Positions 22,024 to 31,606 of a DNA stretch of 64,000 bases are shown one piece after another. Numbering within the stretch: the stretch's first letter is position 1; each line of letters opens with the position of its first letter. A program made the position numbers and the translations under genes. Origin of the DNA: Afipia sp. Root123D2 (GTDB lineage Bacteria > Pseudomonadota > Alphaproteobacteria > Rhizobiales > Xanthobacteraceae); NCBI RefSeq assembly GCF_001425835.1, contig NZ_LMDP01000003.1, positions 814,001 through 878,000 on the forward strand, read 5' to 3'. Under the pieces are notes generated by a model that saw only the letters and a program-made list of their open reading frames with translations, was not told the DNA's origin and ran no database searches.

Positions 22024-22755
22024 GTGGCTGTACTCGTCACGCGCCCCGCACCGGACAACACCGCAACCGCCTCAGCCTTGCGTGCCAGAGGGTATGACAC
22101 CGTGCTGTCGCCGGTGTTGCGCTTCGAGGCGATCCCGTTTCACGACGATGAAGACGTGAGCTACGACGGCATTATCGTCACCAGTGCCAACGCCCTGCGC
22201 GCGGTTGCCGATCATGCGGCGATGAACCATCTGCGTAAGCTCACATTGTTCGCGGTCGGCGCAGCGTCGGCGGACGCCGCGCGCGAGGCCGGTTTCAAGA
22301 ACGTTCTCAGCGCAAAGGGGGATGGTGCCTCGTTGCGCGATCTGGTGGTGAAGAAACTGAAGAAGGGGAGCACGCTGTGCTATCTCGCCGGTGCCGATCT
22401 GTCGCGCGATCTCGCCGGGGAACTCGGTGCACGCGGATTCACGATCATCACCCACACGACTTATCGGATGGTGCCGATCGCGCAATTGTCCGCCGACGTG
22501 GTCGCCGCTTTCAATGCCGAGAGGATCGACGCCGTGTTGCATTTTTCCCGGCGCAGCGCGCGCGCGTTCTTTGAGGCTGCGCGCGCCTCCGGCGTCGAAA
22601 TCTCGGCGCTGGCGTTGCCGCATTGCTGCATCTCGGAAGCCGTCGCCGCCGTGGCACACGAAGCCGGCGCCGCGCAGGTGGCGGTAGCGCGCACACTGGA
22701 TGAAGCGGCGGTGCTCGACGCGCTGGAGCGGATCGTGAAGCCATCTTCACGGTGA
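22024..22755 (+). CDS. hemD: Uroporphyrinogen-III synthase
   Basis: The product is 243 aa with a GTG start two bases after hemC. The sequence is divergent, as is usual for HemD, but shows the bilobed pattern: VLVTRPAPDNTATASALRARG at the start (split), DGIIVTSANALRAV in lobe 1, and AVLHFSRRSARAFFEAA plus CISEAVAAVA in lobe 2. It closes hydroxymethylbilane with D-ring inversion. Confidence 0.93.
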   Translation: MAVLVTRPAPDNTATASALRARGYDTVLSPVLRFEAIPFHDDEDVSYDGIIVTSANALRAVADHAAMNHLRKLTLFAVGAASADAAREAGFKNVLSAKGDGASLRDLVVKKLKKGSTLCYLAGADLSRDLAGELGARGFTIITHTTYRMVPIAQLSADVVAAFNAERIDAVLHFSRRSARAFFEAARASGVEISALALPHCCISEAVAAVAHEAGAAQVAVARTLDEAAVLDALERIVKPSSR

Positions 22756-22827
22756 AGTGTTCCGGTCGAATCTGCTACAGTCGTTGACGTCAAAGGTGTA
22801 TCTGCCAGTTCGGGACAGGAGTTGGCC

Positions 22828-24045
22828 ATGGACGACAACAAGCCCGGTGCCGATACTGGCGAGACGGCGGCCGATTCCGGCCCGCTGCCGCCGGGGGGAC
22901 GCCGCAAGCGCCCGGCCCCGACGATCGACCTCGAGGCCTCCGAAGTTTCCGACGTCTCCGATGCGTCGCATACGGCTGGGAATCCCGATGCGGAACAGGC
23001 GCAGGATGCTGCCGCCGATCCCGATGCCGGGAACAAGCCGTCGCGGTCGTGGGCCGTGCCGATCGGCGTTTCCGCGCTGGCGGGTGCGCTGGCCACGGCG
23101 CTGATTTTTGCCGTCGCGCTGTGGGCGGAGTGGCCGTTCGTGTCGAATGATGGCGGCGTCGCGGAGCGCAAGGAGGCGGCGATTCTCGCAACGCTCAATG
23201 CCCGCGTCGCCAGGATCGAGTCGAAGGCGTCAGAACCTGCCGCGCCGCAAGCCGCCGTGACGGATCCGGCGCTTGCCGACAAACTGACATCGGTCGAAAC
23301 CGCGCTGGCGTCTTTGCGTGACGATGTGACGGCGTTGCGCGCGCAGGCTGACAAGGCGTCCGCCGATGTCAGCGCGGTCAAATCAGCACCGGCTGAATCC
23401 GCGCCGGTCGCGGATTTCTCCGCGATCGAAGAACGCCTCGGCAAGATCGAACGTGCAACAGCAGCGCTCGCTGCTGCGCCGCCGCCTTCTCCGCCCGCCG
23501 CACCCGCACCGGACCCGAGGCTGCAGCAGGTCGCTGCTGCTTCATCGCTCGATCAAGCGGTGCGCAATGGGGCGCCATTTGCAACACAGCTCGCGGCAGC
23601 GGCGAAACTTGCCGGCGGTACTGATGCCCTCAAGCCGCTTGCGCCTTTTGCCGCCAGCGGCATCCCGGCCGCGGGTGCGCTGAGCCGCGAATTGCTGACA
23701 CTGCTGCCGCAGCTGGAGCCGAAGCAGGTGGATGCACCGGCGTCCGGCGGAATTCTCGACCGGCTGCAGCAAAGCGCCATGAAGCTTGTGCGCGTCCGGC
23801 GCGTCGATGCTCCGGGTTCCGATGTGTCCGCCGTGATCGCGCGCGCCAAGGCGGCGGCGCAGCGCGACGATGTCGCCGCGGCGAGCCGCGAATTGTCGGC
23901 GCTGCCGGCCGCGGATCGTGCGGCGGTCCAGTCGTGGCTCGACAAGGTCGCAGCGCGGGACGCAGCGCTTGCGGCTTCACAAAAATTCGTGGCGGATACC
24001 ATGGCAGTGCTGCCGGGTTCTCCGGTTTTGGCAACGCCGCGTTAG
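22828..24045 (+). CDS. Mitofilin/Mic60-like inner-membrane protein
   Basis: The product is 405 aa from ATG 22828, which has AGGAG six bases upstream. The acidic cytoplasmic N-terminus (residues 1-70) is followed by one transmembrane helix (about 76-100), a coiled-coil segment (about 115-235, with KLTSVETALASLRDDVTALR-type heptads) and a conserved C-terminal mitofilin-signature region (about 260-390). Alphaproteobacterial Mic60 homologues lie in this heme-synthesis cluster and shape membranes as in mitochondrial cristae. That role is inferred here from order and architecture. Confidence 0.85.
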   Translation: MDDNKPGADTGETAADSGPLPPGGRRKRPAPTIDLEASEVSDVSDASHTAGNPDAEQAQDAAADPDAGNKPSRSWAVPIGVSALAGALATALIFAVALWAEWPFVSNDGGVAERKEAAILATLNARVARIESKASEPAAPQAAVTDPALADKLTSVETALASLRDDVTALRAQADKASADVSAVKSAPAESAPVADFSAIEERLGKIERATAALAAAPPPSPPAAPAPDPRLQQVAAASSLDQAVRNGAPFATQLAAAAKLAGGTDALKPLAPFAASGIPAAGALSRELLTLLPQLEPKQVDAPASGGILDRLQQSAMKLVRVRRVDAPGSDVSAVIARAKAAAQRDDVAAASRELSALPAADRAAVQSWLDKVAARDAALAASQKFVADTMAVLPGSPVLATPR

Positions 24046-24069
24046 CACGGCTGGTGGCAGGTTATTGTA

Positions 24070-25740
24070 ATGGTCCGCATCATTGCCTTTCTCGTTGTCA
24101 TTGCCGCCGTTGCCGTTGGCGTGGCATGGGTCGCCGATCAGACCGGCAGCGTGTCGCTGTCGTGGAGTATCTGGCAGATCGAGACGTCGCTGCCGGTGTT
24201 TATCTTCGGTCTGGCCGCGTTGTTCATCGTCGCGATGGCGATATGGTCGGCGGTTCGCGGCGCGTGGCGCACGCCGGAACGGCTTCGGCGAATGCGGCAT
24301 GAGCGCCGCCACAAGCGCGGCCGCGATGCCGTCACGCGCGGCCTGATCGCGGTCGGCACCGGCGATCATCTCGCCGCGCGCCGTCATGCCGGCATTGCCA
24401 AACGTCTGGCTCATCAGGATCCACTGGCGCTTTTGCTGCACGCGCAGACCGCGCAACTCGACGGCGATCGCGACGGCGCGCAGCGCGCGTTTCGCGCGAT
24501 GGCCGAGCGCGAGGACACGCGGCTGCTCGGCCTGCGCGGGCTGTTCATCGAGGCGCAGCGCAATGACGATCCTTACACCGCGGTGGCGATGGCCGAGGAA
24601 GCGCTGAAGATCGCGCCGGGTTCGGCATGGGCGTCGCACGCCGCGCTGGGCTTTCGCTGCGCCAAGGGCGACTGGGACGGCGCGCTGAAAATTCTCGAGA
24701 ACAATCTCGCCGCCGGTCTGATCGATCCCGCGCCCTACAAGCGGCAGCGCGGCGTGCTGCTGACCGCGCGCGCTCTCGAACTCGAGCACAAGAACCGCGA
24801 TGCCTCGCGCGGCAGCGCGATGGAGGCAGTCAAGCTGGCGCCGACGCTGGTGCCCGCTGCGGTGCTGGCCGCCAAGTTTCTCAGCGAGGACAATCAGACC
24901 CGCCGCGCGATGCGTGTGATCGAGGCGGCGTGGGCCGTTCATCCGCATCCGGACCTTGCGGACGCCTATGCCCACGTCAGGCTCGGCGATTCAGCGTTGG
25001 AGCGTCTCGCGCGGGTTGAATCGCTGGCGCAGAAAATGCCCGGCCATCCGGAGAGCGCGCTCGCATTGGCACGCGCGGCGATGGATGCCGGCGAATTCGC
25101 GCGCGCACGCACCGCGCTGGCGCCGCTGCTCGATGCGCCGACCCAGCGCGTGGCGATGCTGATGGCCGAACTGGAACGCGCGGAGCATGGCGACGACGGC
25201 CGCGCGCGAAGCTGGATGCTGCGCGCGGCGCGCGCCGCGCATGATCCGGTCTGGACCGCCGACGGCTATGTGTCCGATCACTGGCGGCCGGTGTCGCCGG
25301 TCACCGGGCGGCTCGACGCGTTCCAATGGATCACGCCGGTCGCGGCGCTGCCCTCCGACAAGAGCCTCGCCATCGAACCGGCCGGGGACGAATTGGTGGC
25401 GGCGATACCGGAGACTGTGCCGTCATCGCCGGAACCCGCGCCGCTGCCGGCGCCGCAGGATAATTCCCCGGCCGCTCCGGTTGTGCCGGAAAGCGCGGTC
25501 GTGACCGACGAACCGGCCGTGACGGCGCCAGCGCCATCGGTTCGGGCTCCGGCGATGCCGCCGCCGATGTTCCGGCCGCGACCGGCGCAGGAGAAAAGCG
25601 CGGCTCCGGCGGTTATTCCCATCGTGCGGGCGCCGGACGATCCCGGCGTCGACGAGATGACCGAACTGCTCGATCCTGAACGGCCGGACCAGGCCCAGCC
25701 CGGCGGCTGGCGCGGATTCTGGTCGCGTCTGGTCGGGTAG
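24070..25740 (+). CDS. hemY: HemY-like tetratricopeptide membrane protein
   Basis: The product is 556 aa. Two N-terminal membrane helices (residues 1-22 and about 40-62) flank the HemY_N signature ADQTGSVSLSWSIWQIETS. TPR-like helical repeats follow to about 400 (WASHAALGFRCAKGDWDGAL, PGHPESALALARAAMDAGEF), then WTADGYVSDHWRPVSPVTG, conserved in HemY. The last 150 residues are rich in Pro, Ala and Val and look disordered. HemY is a scaffold linked to late tetrapyrrole synthesis and is distinct from the protoporphyrinogen oxidase also called HemY in Gram-positives. Confidence 0.9.
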   Translation: MVRIIAFLVVIAAVAVGVAWVADQTGSVSLSWSIWQIETSLPVFIFGLAALFIVAMAIWSAVRGAWRTPERLRRMRHERRHKRGRDAVTRGLIAVGTGDHLAARRHAGIAKRLAHQDPLALLLHAQTAQLDGDRDGAQRAFRAMAEREDTRLLGLRGLFIEAQRNDDPYTAVAMAEEALKIAPGSAWASHAALGFRCAKGDWDGALKILENNLAAGLIDPAPYKRQRGVLLTARALELEHKNRDASRGSAMEAVKLAPTLVPAAVLAAKFLSEDNQTRRAMRVIEAAWAVHPHPDLADAYAHVRLGDSALERLARVESLAQKMPGHPESALALARAAMDAGEFARARTALAPLLDAPTQRVAMLMAELERAEHGDDGRARSWMLRAARAAHDPVWTADGYVSDHWRPVSPVTGRLDAFQWITPVAALPSDKSLAIEPAGDELVAAIPETVPSSPEPAPLPAPQDNSPAAPVVPESAVVTDEPAVTAPAPSVRAPAMPPPMFRPRPAQEKSAAPAVIPIVRAPDDPGVDEMTELLDPERPDQAQPGGWRGFWSRLVG

Positions 25741-25892
25741 GGGCCCGCGACCGGAACAACGCCGCCGAAACCGCGTGCGGGCCGGGGAAAGCGGCTGAAA
25801 ACAACACGTTGCCGCCATTGCAGCCGATGTTCTTGCAAAGCCGCGCTGTGGCCGATATTCAGGTGCGCACGGCTCACGACTTGCCGGGGTTC

Positions 25893-25968
25893 GCCGCAAT
25901 AGCTCAGTTGGTAGAGCACGTCATTCGTAATGACGGGGTCACAGGTTCGAGTCCTGTTTGCGGCACCA
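25893..25968 (+). tRNA. tRNA-Thr (anticodon CGT)
   Basis: The acceptor GCCGCAA pairs with TTGCGGC. The D arm is TAGCTCAGTTGGTAGAGCA, the anticodon loop in TCATTCGTAATGA carries CGT at 25926-25928, and the T arm is CAGGTTCGAGTCCTG. The CCA end is encoded. It reads ACG. A decayed RND pump gene ends 80 bases downstream, on the other strand. Confidence 0.97.
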
Positions 25969-26047
25969 CTTTTCTCACCATGGTTACGAAGCCAGACCGT
26001 GTATGCCGCAAGCGCGGAGACGCGAATCCCGGGCCTTTCGAATTTCC

Positions 26048-26838
26048 CTACGCGGTGATCGATTTCGCCGGTTTCTTCCTGCTCGCGCGCCATTCCTCGA
26101 AACGCTGGACGACGACAAAGAACGACGGCACTAGCAACACCGCAAGGCAGGTCGAAGCGATCATGCCGCTGAACACCGCAATGCCGATCGACTTGCGGGC
26201 GCTGGCTCCCGCACCGGTTGCCAGCACCAGCGGCAGGACGCCGAGAATGAATGCGAACGACGTCATGAGGATGGGGCGGAATCGGGACCGTGCCGCCTCA
26301 ACGGCGGATTCGAGGATCGGCTTGAGGTCGCGTTCACGCAGTTCGCGCGCAACCCCGACGATCAGAATCGCATTCTTGGCGGACAGTGCGATCGGCAGGA
26401 TCAAACCGATCTGGACATAAAGGTTGTTCTCGATCCGAAGGCCCGTCAGCACCGACATCGGACCGATCAGCGACAACGGAACGGCGAGAATGACGGAGAT
26501 CGGCGCGTACCAGCTCTCGTATTGCCCAGCCAGGACGAGATAGACCAGCAGCATCGCCAGCGCGAAGACATAGTAAATCTGCCGACGATCTTTCCCTGAT
26601 AGGACATCGCCGTCCATTCGTACGCAGTGCCGGGCGGAAGTGTTTTGGAGGCGATCTGTTCCATGATCGAGATCGATTGGCCGGAACTGAAGCCTTGCGC
26701 CGGCAGGCCGACGACCGTCGCTGAGGGATAGAGATTGTAAAGGCTGATCAGCGACGGGCCGGTCGCGGGCGTGATCTTCGCAACAGTGCCGAGCGGGATC
26801 ATGTCGCCCTGCTGGTGGCGCAGGTATCCGAACAGCAA
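26048..26838 (-). pseudogene. Remnant of an RND (AcrB/MexF-like) efflux pump permease
   Basis: Only the last quarter of a pump of about 1,050 aa remains, in two frames. One gives the porter segment DMIPLGTVAKITPATGPSLI and SATVVGLPAQGFSSGQ. It then shifts by one base near 26580 into QIYYVFALAMLLVYLVLAGQ, YESWYAPISVILAVPLSLIG and AKNAILIVGVARELRERD, the membrane half with its conserved C-terminal helices. Restoring one C would rejoin the frames as V-G-Q-I-Y-Y. The N-terminal three quarters are absent. No adaptor or outer-membrane gene is nearby. Confidence 0.88.
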
Positions 26839-27208
26839 GACGGCCGGTTGGAAATGTGCGAGCCGGCGGACACGATCAGGGTGCCAACGATAATTCTTTC
26901 GACATAACCAAAAAGACCTTGCACGGACTTCTCAACGTGCGCGGCATAAAATGTATTCCATCTGGTTTTGTAAGTGTTCATTTCCGCTTCCCCTCAGGTC
27001 TGGCAAAGCTGCTAATCGCAACTGTACGAATTCGCCTGCGGCTTGAAAATCGACCGATTGAGGCATCGACGGTCCCAGCGGTCGGCGCCGCCGGACATGC
27101 GAGCACCCGGCCCCAATTGCAGTCGATCCGCCGCACCGGCCTCGGTTGACCGTCCGGGCCGCGCATCATAGCTATTCGTATGGGGCGTTTGGCACAGCGA
27201 GGCCACCG
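26839..27208. other. Non-coding gap upstream of P450 and the RND remnant
   Basis: In 370 bases I see no convincing gene. A 60-codon minus-strand frame (26799-26981) starting MNTYKTRWNTFYAAHVEKS has no recognisable domain and overlaps the decayed pump, so it is probably debris. The sequence is less GC-rich than its surroundings. Confidence 0.5.
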
Positions 27209-28585
27209 GTGAGCGTTGCCGAGATATTCGACTTTCCCGCAAAGCGCGGGTTGCTGGTGCCGCCGCGTCCGCCGGTTGCACCGCAATCGATGTCGACCTT
27301 CAGCCGCATGATGGCGGTGCGCCACAATATGATCGCCACCTGGGGTGAGCGCGCCTACGAGGAAGACATCCTGCAGGGCGCCCTGCTTGGCCGCGCCAGC
27401 TTCATCGTCAATGCCCCCGATGCGATCCGCCATGTGCTGGTCGAGAACTACGAGAATTACACCCGAACGCCGGCAGGCATCCGCGTGCTGCTGCCGATGC
27501 TTGGGCAGGGGCTCCTGCTGGCGGAAGGCCGGGCATGGAAGCTGCAGCGCCGCACGCTGGCGCCGGCATTTTCGCCGCGCGCGGTGACGACGCTGGTTCC
27601 GCACATGCATGCCGCGATCGGAGAGACGATCGCGAAACTCGACGGTTCGGTTGGCGGCCCGGTCGACCTGCGCGAAGCGATGCAGCGGATGGCGCTGGAT
27701 ATCGCCGGCCGCACCATGTTCTCGTTCGAGATCGCCCGCCACGGCGCGGCGTTGCGCGGCTTCGTCAATGACTACGGCAGCCGGCTGGCGCAGCCGGATA
27801 TTCTCGACATCCTGCTGCCCGGAAGCTGGCCGTCCCCGCGCGATCTGCCGCGTGCGCTGTTCCGGCGGCGCTGGACCCGCTTCATCGCATCGTTGATCGC
27901 CGAGCGTCGGGCAATGGGAGTGGATGCGGCTCACCCGCGCGACCTGTTCGACCTGATGGTGGCGGCGCGCGACCCCGAAACCGGGGAGGGATTCTCGGAT
28001 GAGAATCTCGGCGATCAGGTCGCGACGATGATTCTCGCCGGCCACGAGACGACGGCGACGGCGCTGTTCTGGTCGCTGTACCTGTTGGCGCTGGATTCCG
28101 AGACGCAGGAGCGCGTTGCCGCGGAAGCGCATGCTGCCGGCGAACCCGATCTCGAACGCCTGACATTCACGCGCGCGGTGATTGACGAAACCATGCGGCT
28201 CTATCCGCCGGCCTTCATCATCGCCCGCGCCGCCTCGGGTCGCGATATCATCGACGGTCGCACCGTGCGCAAGGGCGACGTCGTTATCATTTCGCCGTGG
28301 CTGCTTCATCGTCACCAGAAACTGTGGCGCGAGCCCGATGTGTTCATCCCGGCGCGCTTCATGCCCGGTGCGCCGCCGCCGGACCGTTTTTCCTATCTGC
28401 CGTTCGGCGTGGGGCCGCGCGTATGCATCGGTGCGAATTTCGCGTTGACCGAGGCGACACTGGCGTTGTCGAAACTGATAGGCACGTTCCGGGTCTCGTT
28501 GATCAGCACGCGGCCGGCGATGCCGATCGGCGTTGTCACCACACAGCCGGACCACTCGCCGCAATTCCGGATCGAGCGCCGCTGA
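27209..28585 (+). CDS. Cytochrome P450
   Basis: The product is 458 aa from GTG 27209, chosen because GAGG lies just upstream and the homology-like start VSVAEIFDFPAKRG begins there; a TTG 63 bases earlier is also in frame. Motifs are the I-helix AGHETTATALFWSL, the K-helix ETMR, the PERF-like region IPARFMPGAP and the heme loop FSYLPFGVGPRVCIG, with Cys406 as thiolate ligand. It is a class needing an external ferredoxin or reductase; none is encoded next to it. The substrate is unknown; the layout recalls the fatty-acid/alkane-type CYP group. Confidence 0.93.
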   Translation: MSVAEIFDFPAKRGLLVPPRPPVAPQSMSTFSRMMAVRHNMIATWGERAYEEDILQGALLGRASFIVNAPDAIRHVLVENYENYTRTPAGIRVLLPMLGQGLLLAEGRAWKLQRRTLAPAFSPRAVTTLVPHMHAAIGETIAKLDGSVGGPVDLREAMQRMALDIAGRTMFSFEIARHGAALRGFVNDYGSRLAQPDILDILLPGSWPSPRDLPRALFRRRWTRFIASLIAERRAMGVDAAHPRDLFDLMVAARDPETGEGFSDENLGDQVATMILAGHETTATALFWSLYLLALDSETQERVAAEAHAAGEPDLERLTFTRAVIDETMRLYPPAFIIARAASGRDIIDGRTVRKGDVVIISPWLLHRHQKLWREPDVFIPARFMPGAPPPDRFSYLPFGVGPRVCIGANFALTEATLALSKLIGTFRVSLISTRPAMPIGVVTTQPDHSPQFRIERR

Positions 28586-28666
28586 GCAAGATTTCGTGAC
28601 GCGGGTGTGTTGCCGTCCGAATGTATTCGGTTGGACCGTTCTCGCGTTCCGGCGTAAAATCTCAAT

Positions 28667-30076
28667 ATGAGCAATGCACAAGCCCTGTTTTCCGTTCTGA
28701 GACAAACGGCTGATCCCGCAGTGGTTCAGGCGATCGAACGGCTGGTTGATACCGGCGCCGACCATGAGCTCAACCGGATTAATCTGATCGACTTCTCCTC
28801 TCGCCGTGGGCTCGACGAGGAGCGTGTGATCTCGGCATTCCTCCATGCGTCGCGGCTCGGGATTTTCGATCTGACGTGGAACGTGCTGTGCCCTGGCTGC
28901 AGCGGTGTACTCGACGCCCACGACACACTGAAAGCGCTCAGCCCCGACGATTATCAGTGTGGCCTGTGCGCGGCGGGTTATCAGGCCTCGGTAGACGAGC
29001 AGGTTGAAGTCGCCTTCACCGTCAGTCCGCGCGTGCGCCGGATCGCGGCGCACGATCCCAATACACTGCCGCTGTGGGATTACTGCCGCCAGATCTTCTG
29101 GAGCTCGGGCATCGAGATTTCCGAGGATTCGTTTTCGCGTCTCGTCAATGAAGCGACGCTGGAGGCCATCGAATTGCCGCCCGGCGAGAAGGCGATGCTG
29201 TCGCTGCAATTGCCGGCGCAGTTTGTCATCGTGTTCGAGCCGGTGACCCATGCAGCGCAATTTCTCGACGTGCAGGGTGAGCCGACCAGCGAGAAGCAGA
29301 ATCTGTCGCTGGTCTACAATGGCATTCACGCGCCGACCGGAACCACGGTGATGCGTCCGGGGCCGTTGCGGCTGTCGCTGGAGAATCAGGCCAAGGTGCG
29401 GGTGCTGCCGTCGGTCTGGATCGCCGGCGATGCGCTCCACGACCTGCTCGGCAAACGCAAGCCGATCGTCACCGCGAAGCGGATGCTGGCCAACCAGACG
29501 TTCCGCGACGTCTACAAGGCCGACAACCTCAATGTCGACCAGCGGCTGAAGATCACCTCGCTCACCTTCCTGTTCACCGACCTCAAGGGATCGACCGCGC
29601 TCTACGAGCGGGTGGGCGATCTAGCGGCGTTCGATCTGGTGCGGGCGCATTTTCGTGCGCTGCTCGAGATCATCGCGTCGGAGGGTGGGGCGGTGGTGAA
29701 GACCATCGGTGATGCCGTGATGGCGACTTTCGTGCGGCCGGAACAGGCGGTCGCTGCATCGTTGCGGATGCGCGCGGCCATGGACACGCTCAATGACGAG
29801 CGCGGCACCAAGGATCTGCTGGTGAAGATCGGGATTCATGAAGGCGCTTGTCTCGCCGTCATGCTCAACGATCGGCAGGATTACTTCGGCCAGACCGTCA
29901 ACATCGCCGCCCGCGTTCAGGGACAGGCGACCTCGCAGGCCATCAACGCCACCGGCTCGGTCATCAACGAGCCGGCGGTCGCGGCGATCCTGGGCAAAGC
30001 GGGGCTGACGCCGAGCGAGAAAAGCGTGGCGCTGCGCGGCATCACCGACAAGGTTGTGATCTACGAAATTCCCTGA
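28667..30076 (+). CDS. Class III adenylate/guanylate cyclase with DUF5939-like and zinc-ribbon-like N-terminus
   Basis: The product is 469 aa. Residues 60-110 include a CPGC (75-78) and CGLC (98-101) pair that could bind zinc. A beta-rich middle region (residues 110-285) resembles DUF5939. The cyclase domain (about 295-465) has metal aspartates 305 (LFTDLKGST) and 349 (KTIGDAVMA), a substrate lysine 345, and the transition-state pair Asn412/Arg416 in DYFGQTVNIAARVQ. All catalytic positions look intact, so it should make cAMP or cGMP. There is no membrane segment, so the sensing domain is cytoplasmic. Confidence 0.88.
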   Translation: MSNAQALFSVLRQTADPAVVQAIERLVDTGADHELNRINLIDFSSRRGLDEERVISAFLHASRLGIFDLTWNVLCPGCSGVLDAHDTLKALSPDDYQCGLCAAGYQASVDEQVEVAFTVSPRVRRIAAHDPNTLPLWDYCRQIFWSSGIEISEDSFSRLVNEATLEAIELPPGEKAMLSLQLPAQFVIVFEPVTHAAQFLDVQGEPTSEKQNLSLVYNGIHAPTGTTVMRPGPLRLSLENQAKVRVLPSVWIAGDALHDLLGKRKPIVTAKRMLANQTFRDVYKADNLNVDQRLKITSLTFLFTDLKGSTALYERVGDLAAFDLVRAHFRALLEIIASEGGAVVKTIGDAVMATFVRPEQAVAASLRMRAAMDTLNDERGTKDLLVKIGIHEGACLAVMLNDRQDYFGQTVNIAARVQGQATSQAINATGSVINEPAVAAILGKAGLTPSEKSVALRGITDKVVIYEIP

Positions 30077-30283
30077 CGGTTGCGAAACGGGCTCCGGATC
30101 AGGCGGCAGCTGATGCCGGCCTGCCACAGCGGACTCAAAAAATCCGCGCGAACTCTCCCCGGCGGAACCCATCCAGATTGCCAGACTTTAATTTTCCGGT
30201 CATAGGTCCCGCCCTGAATTCGTACTAGATGCCTATTGGTACCAAGTGCGTTGGGCGCCACCGTTGTTCGAATGTAGAGATTG

Positions 30284-30763
30284 ATGCTGGACAGATTGCG
30301 CCAATTCATTTCGGACGTTGTTTCCCCAACCGGAACCGAACGTCGCGCCTTTGAAGAGGGCGATTACCGGCTTGCGGCCGCCGCCCTGCTGATTCACGTG
30401 ATCTCGCTGGACGGCCCGCCGTCAGAGGCCGAAATGCGGAAGCTCCATGCGCTGCTGGAGTACCGGTTCGAGCTTGATCCCGGCACAGCCGCCGCCCTGA
30501 TCGCCGATGCCACCGTGGTGGAAGGCGAGGCTGTTGACCTTTTCCACTTCACCAGCGTGATCATGCGGTCCGTTGCCGAAGACGGGCGGCTGCGAATTAT
30601 CGAAATGATGTGGGAATTGGTCTATGCTGACGGCCATGTCAGCGAGTTTGAGGAAAATGTGGTCTGGCGTGCGGCGGATCTGCTCGGCATTTCGTCGCGC
30701 GAACGGCTCAATCTCAAGCATCGCGTCGCCGATAGCCGGCTCACCCCCGACGCTGCGACCTGA
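30284..30763 (+). CDS. TerB-family protein
   Basis: The product is 159 aa from ATG 30284; a TTG three bases earlier is also possible. The alpha-helical TerB domain spans about residues 25-150, with the repeated acidic motifs LIHVISLDGPPSEAE and ELVYADGHVSEFEENVVWR, which in TerB proteins bind metal. Stand-alone TerB-like proteins of this length are common in alphaproteobacteria and are not evidence of tellurite resistance. The 207 bases before it hold no gene. Confidence 0.82.
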   Translation: MLDRLRQFISDVVSPTGTERRAFEEGDYRLAAAALLIHVISLDGPPSEAEMRKLHALLEYRFELDPGTAAALIADATVVEGEAVDLFHFTSVIMRSVAEDGRLRIIEMMWELVYADGHVSEFEENVVWRAADLLGISSRERLNLKHRVADSRLTPDAAT

Positions 30764-30826
30764 GATATTCAGACACGACCGTTCTTTCTGTTTTCTGAAA
30801 CCCTTCGACCGCACTGAAGAGCCTCG

Positions 30827-31606
30827 ATGACCGCTCGCGTGACGTTGATTACTGGGGCATCCTCGGGCATCGGCGCGGAGCTGGCACGAATCTTCGCCGC
30901 TAACGGACACCGGGTGGCGCTGGTGGCGCGGCGCGGGGATCGCCTCAAGGGTCTGGCCGACCAACTCGCCGCCGCCGGACATTCGCCGCCCATCGTCATC
31001 GCCTGTGACCTGCAGCAGCGGGACGCGGGCGATACCATCGCCGCGGCTCTCGCCGCCGAAGGCGTCGAGGTCGAAATACTGGTCAACAATGCGGGGTTCG
31101 GCCTGTTCGGCAAGGCCATCGCTCTCGACCGCACTCAGCAACTGGAGATGGCGGATCTGAACGTTCGTCTGCTCACCGATCTGTGCCTGCGCTTTGCCGA
31201 TCAGGTGATCCGCCACCGCGGAGGCATCCTCAACGTGGCGTCGATCGCGTCGTTCCTGCCGGGGCCGGGCATGGCGGTTTATTATGCGACCAAGGCTTAC
31301 GTGCTGTCGCTCACCGAGGCGCTGCGCGGCGAATGGGGGCCGAGCGGCGTCCGCGTCACCGCGCTCTGCCCTGGTCCGGTGCCGACCGAATTCCAGCAGC
31401 GGGCCGGCCTTGAGCCCGGCCTCGATTCAGCGATCCTGAACGTGTCGCCGCGCGCGGCGGCGATGGCGGGTTATCGCGGCCTGAAAGCCAACAAGCGTCT
31501 CGTGCTTCCCGGCGTCGGAATCAGGATGATTCCCTTTCTGCTGCGGTTCGCGCCGCGCGGAATGGTGCTGGCGGCGGTGTCGCGGGTGCAGCAGCGACGG
31601 CGTTGA
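30827..31606 (+). CDS. Short-chain dehydrogenase/reductase
   Basis: The product is 259 aa, a classical SDR: TLITGASSGIGAELAR at the N-terminus, NNAGFG in the middle, the serine in NVASIASF and the complete catalytic YYATKAY, then GVRVTALCPGPVPTEF. It is an NADP-preferring type, judging from ARR at the end of beta-2. The substrate is unknown. It starts 63 bases after the TerB gene and may be co-transcribed. Confidence 0.88.
   Translation: MTARVTLITGASSGIGAELARIFAANGHRVALVARRGDRLKGLADQLAAAGHSPPIVIACDLQQRDAGDTIAAALAAEGVEVEILVNNAGFGLFGKAIALDRTQQLEMADLNVRLLTDLCLRFADQVIRHRGGILNVASIASFLPGPGMAVYYATKAYVLSLTEALRGEWGPSGVRVTALCPGPVPTEFQQRAGLEPGLDSAILNVSPRAAAMAGYRGLKANKRLVLPGVGIRMIPFLLRFAPRGMVLAAVSRVQQRRR

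Noticed and set aside
26978-29440. An 820-codon minus-strand frame across the P450 and cyclase genes
   Set aside because: It has no domains, a biased composition and overlaps two well-supported genes on the other strand.
30284-30763. Tellurite-resistance operon because of TerB
   Set aside because: No other ter gene is present; stand-alone TerB-like proteins are widespread and of unknown role.
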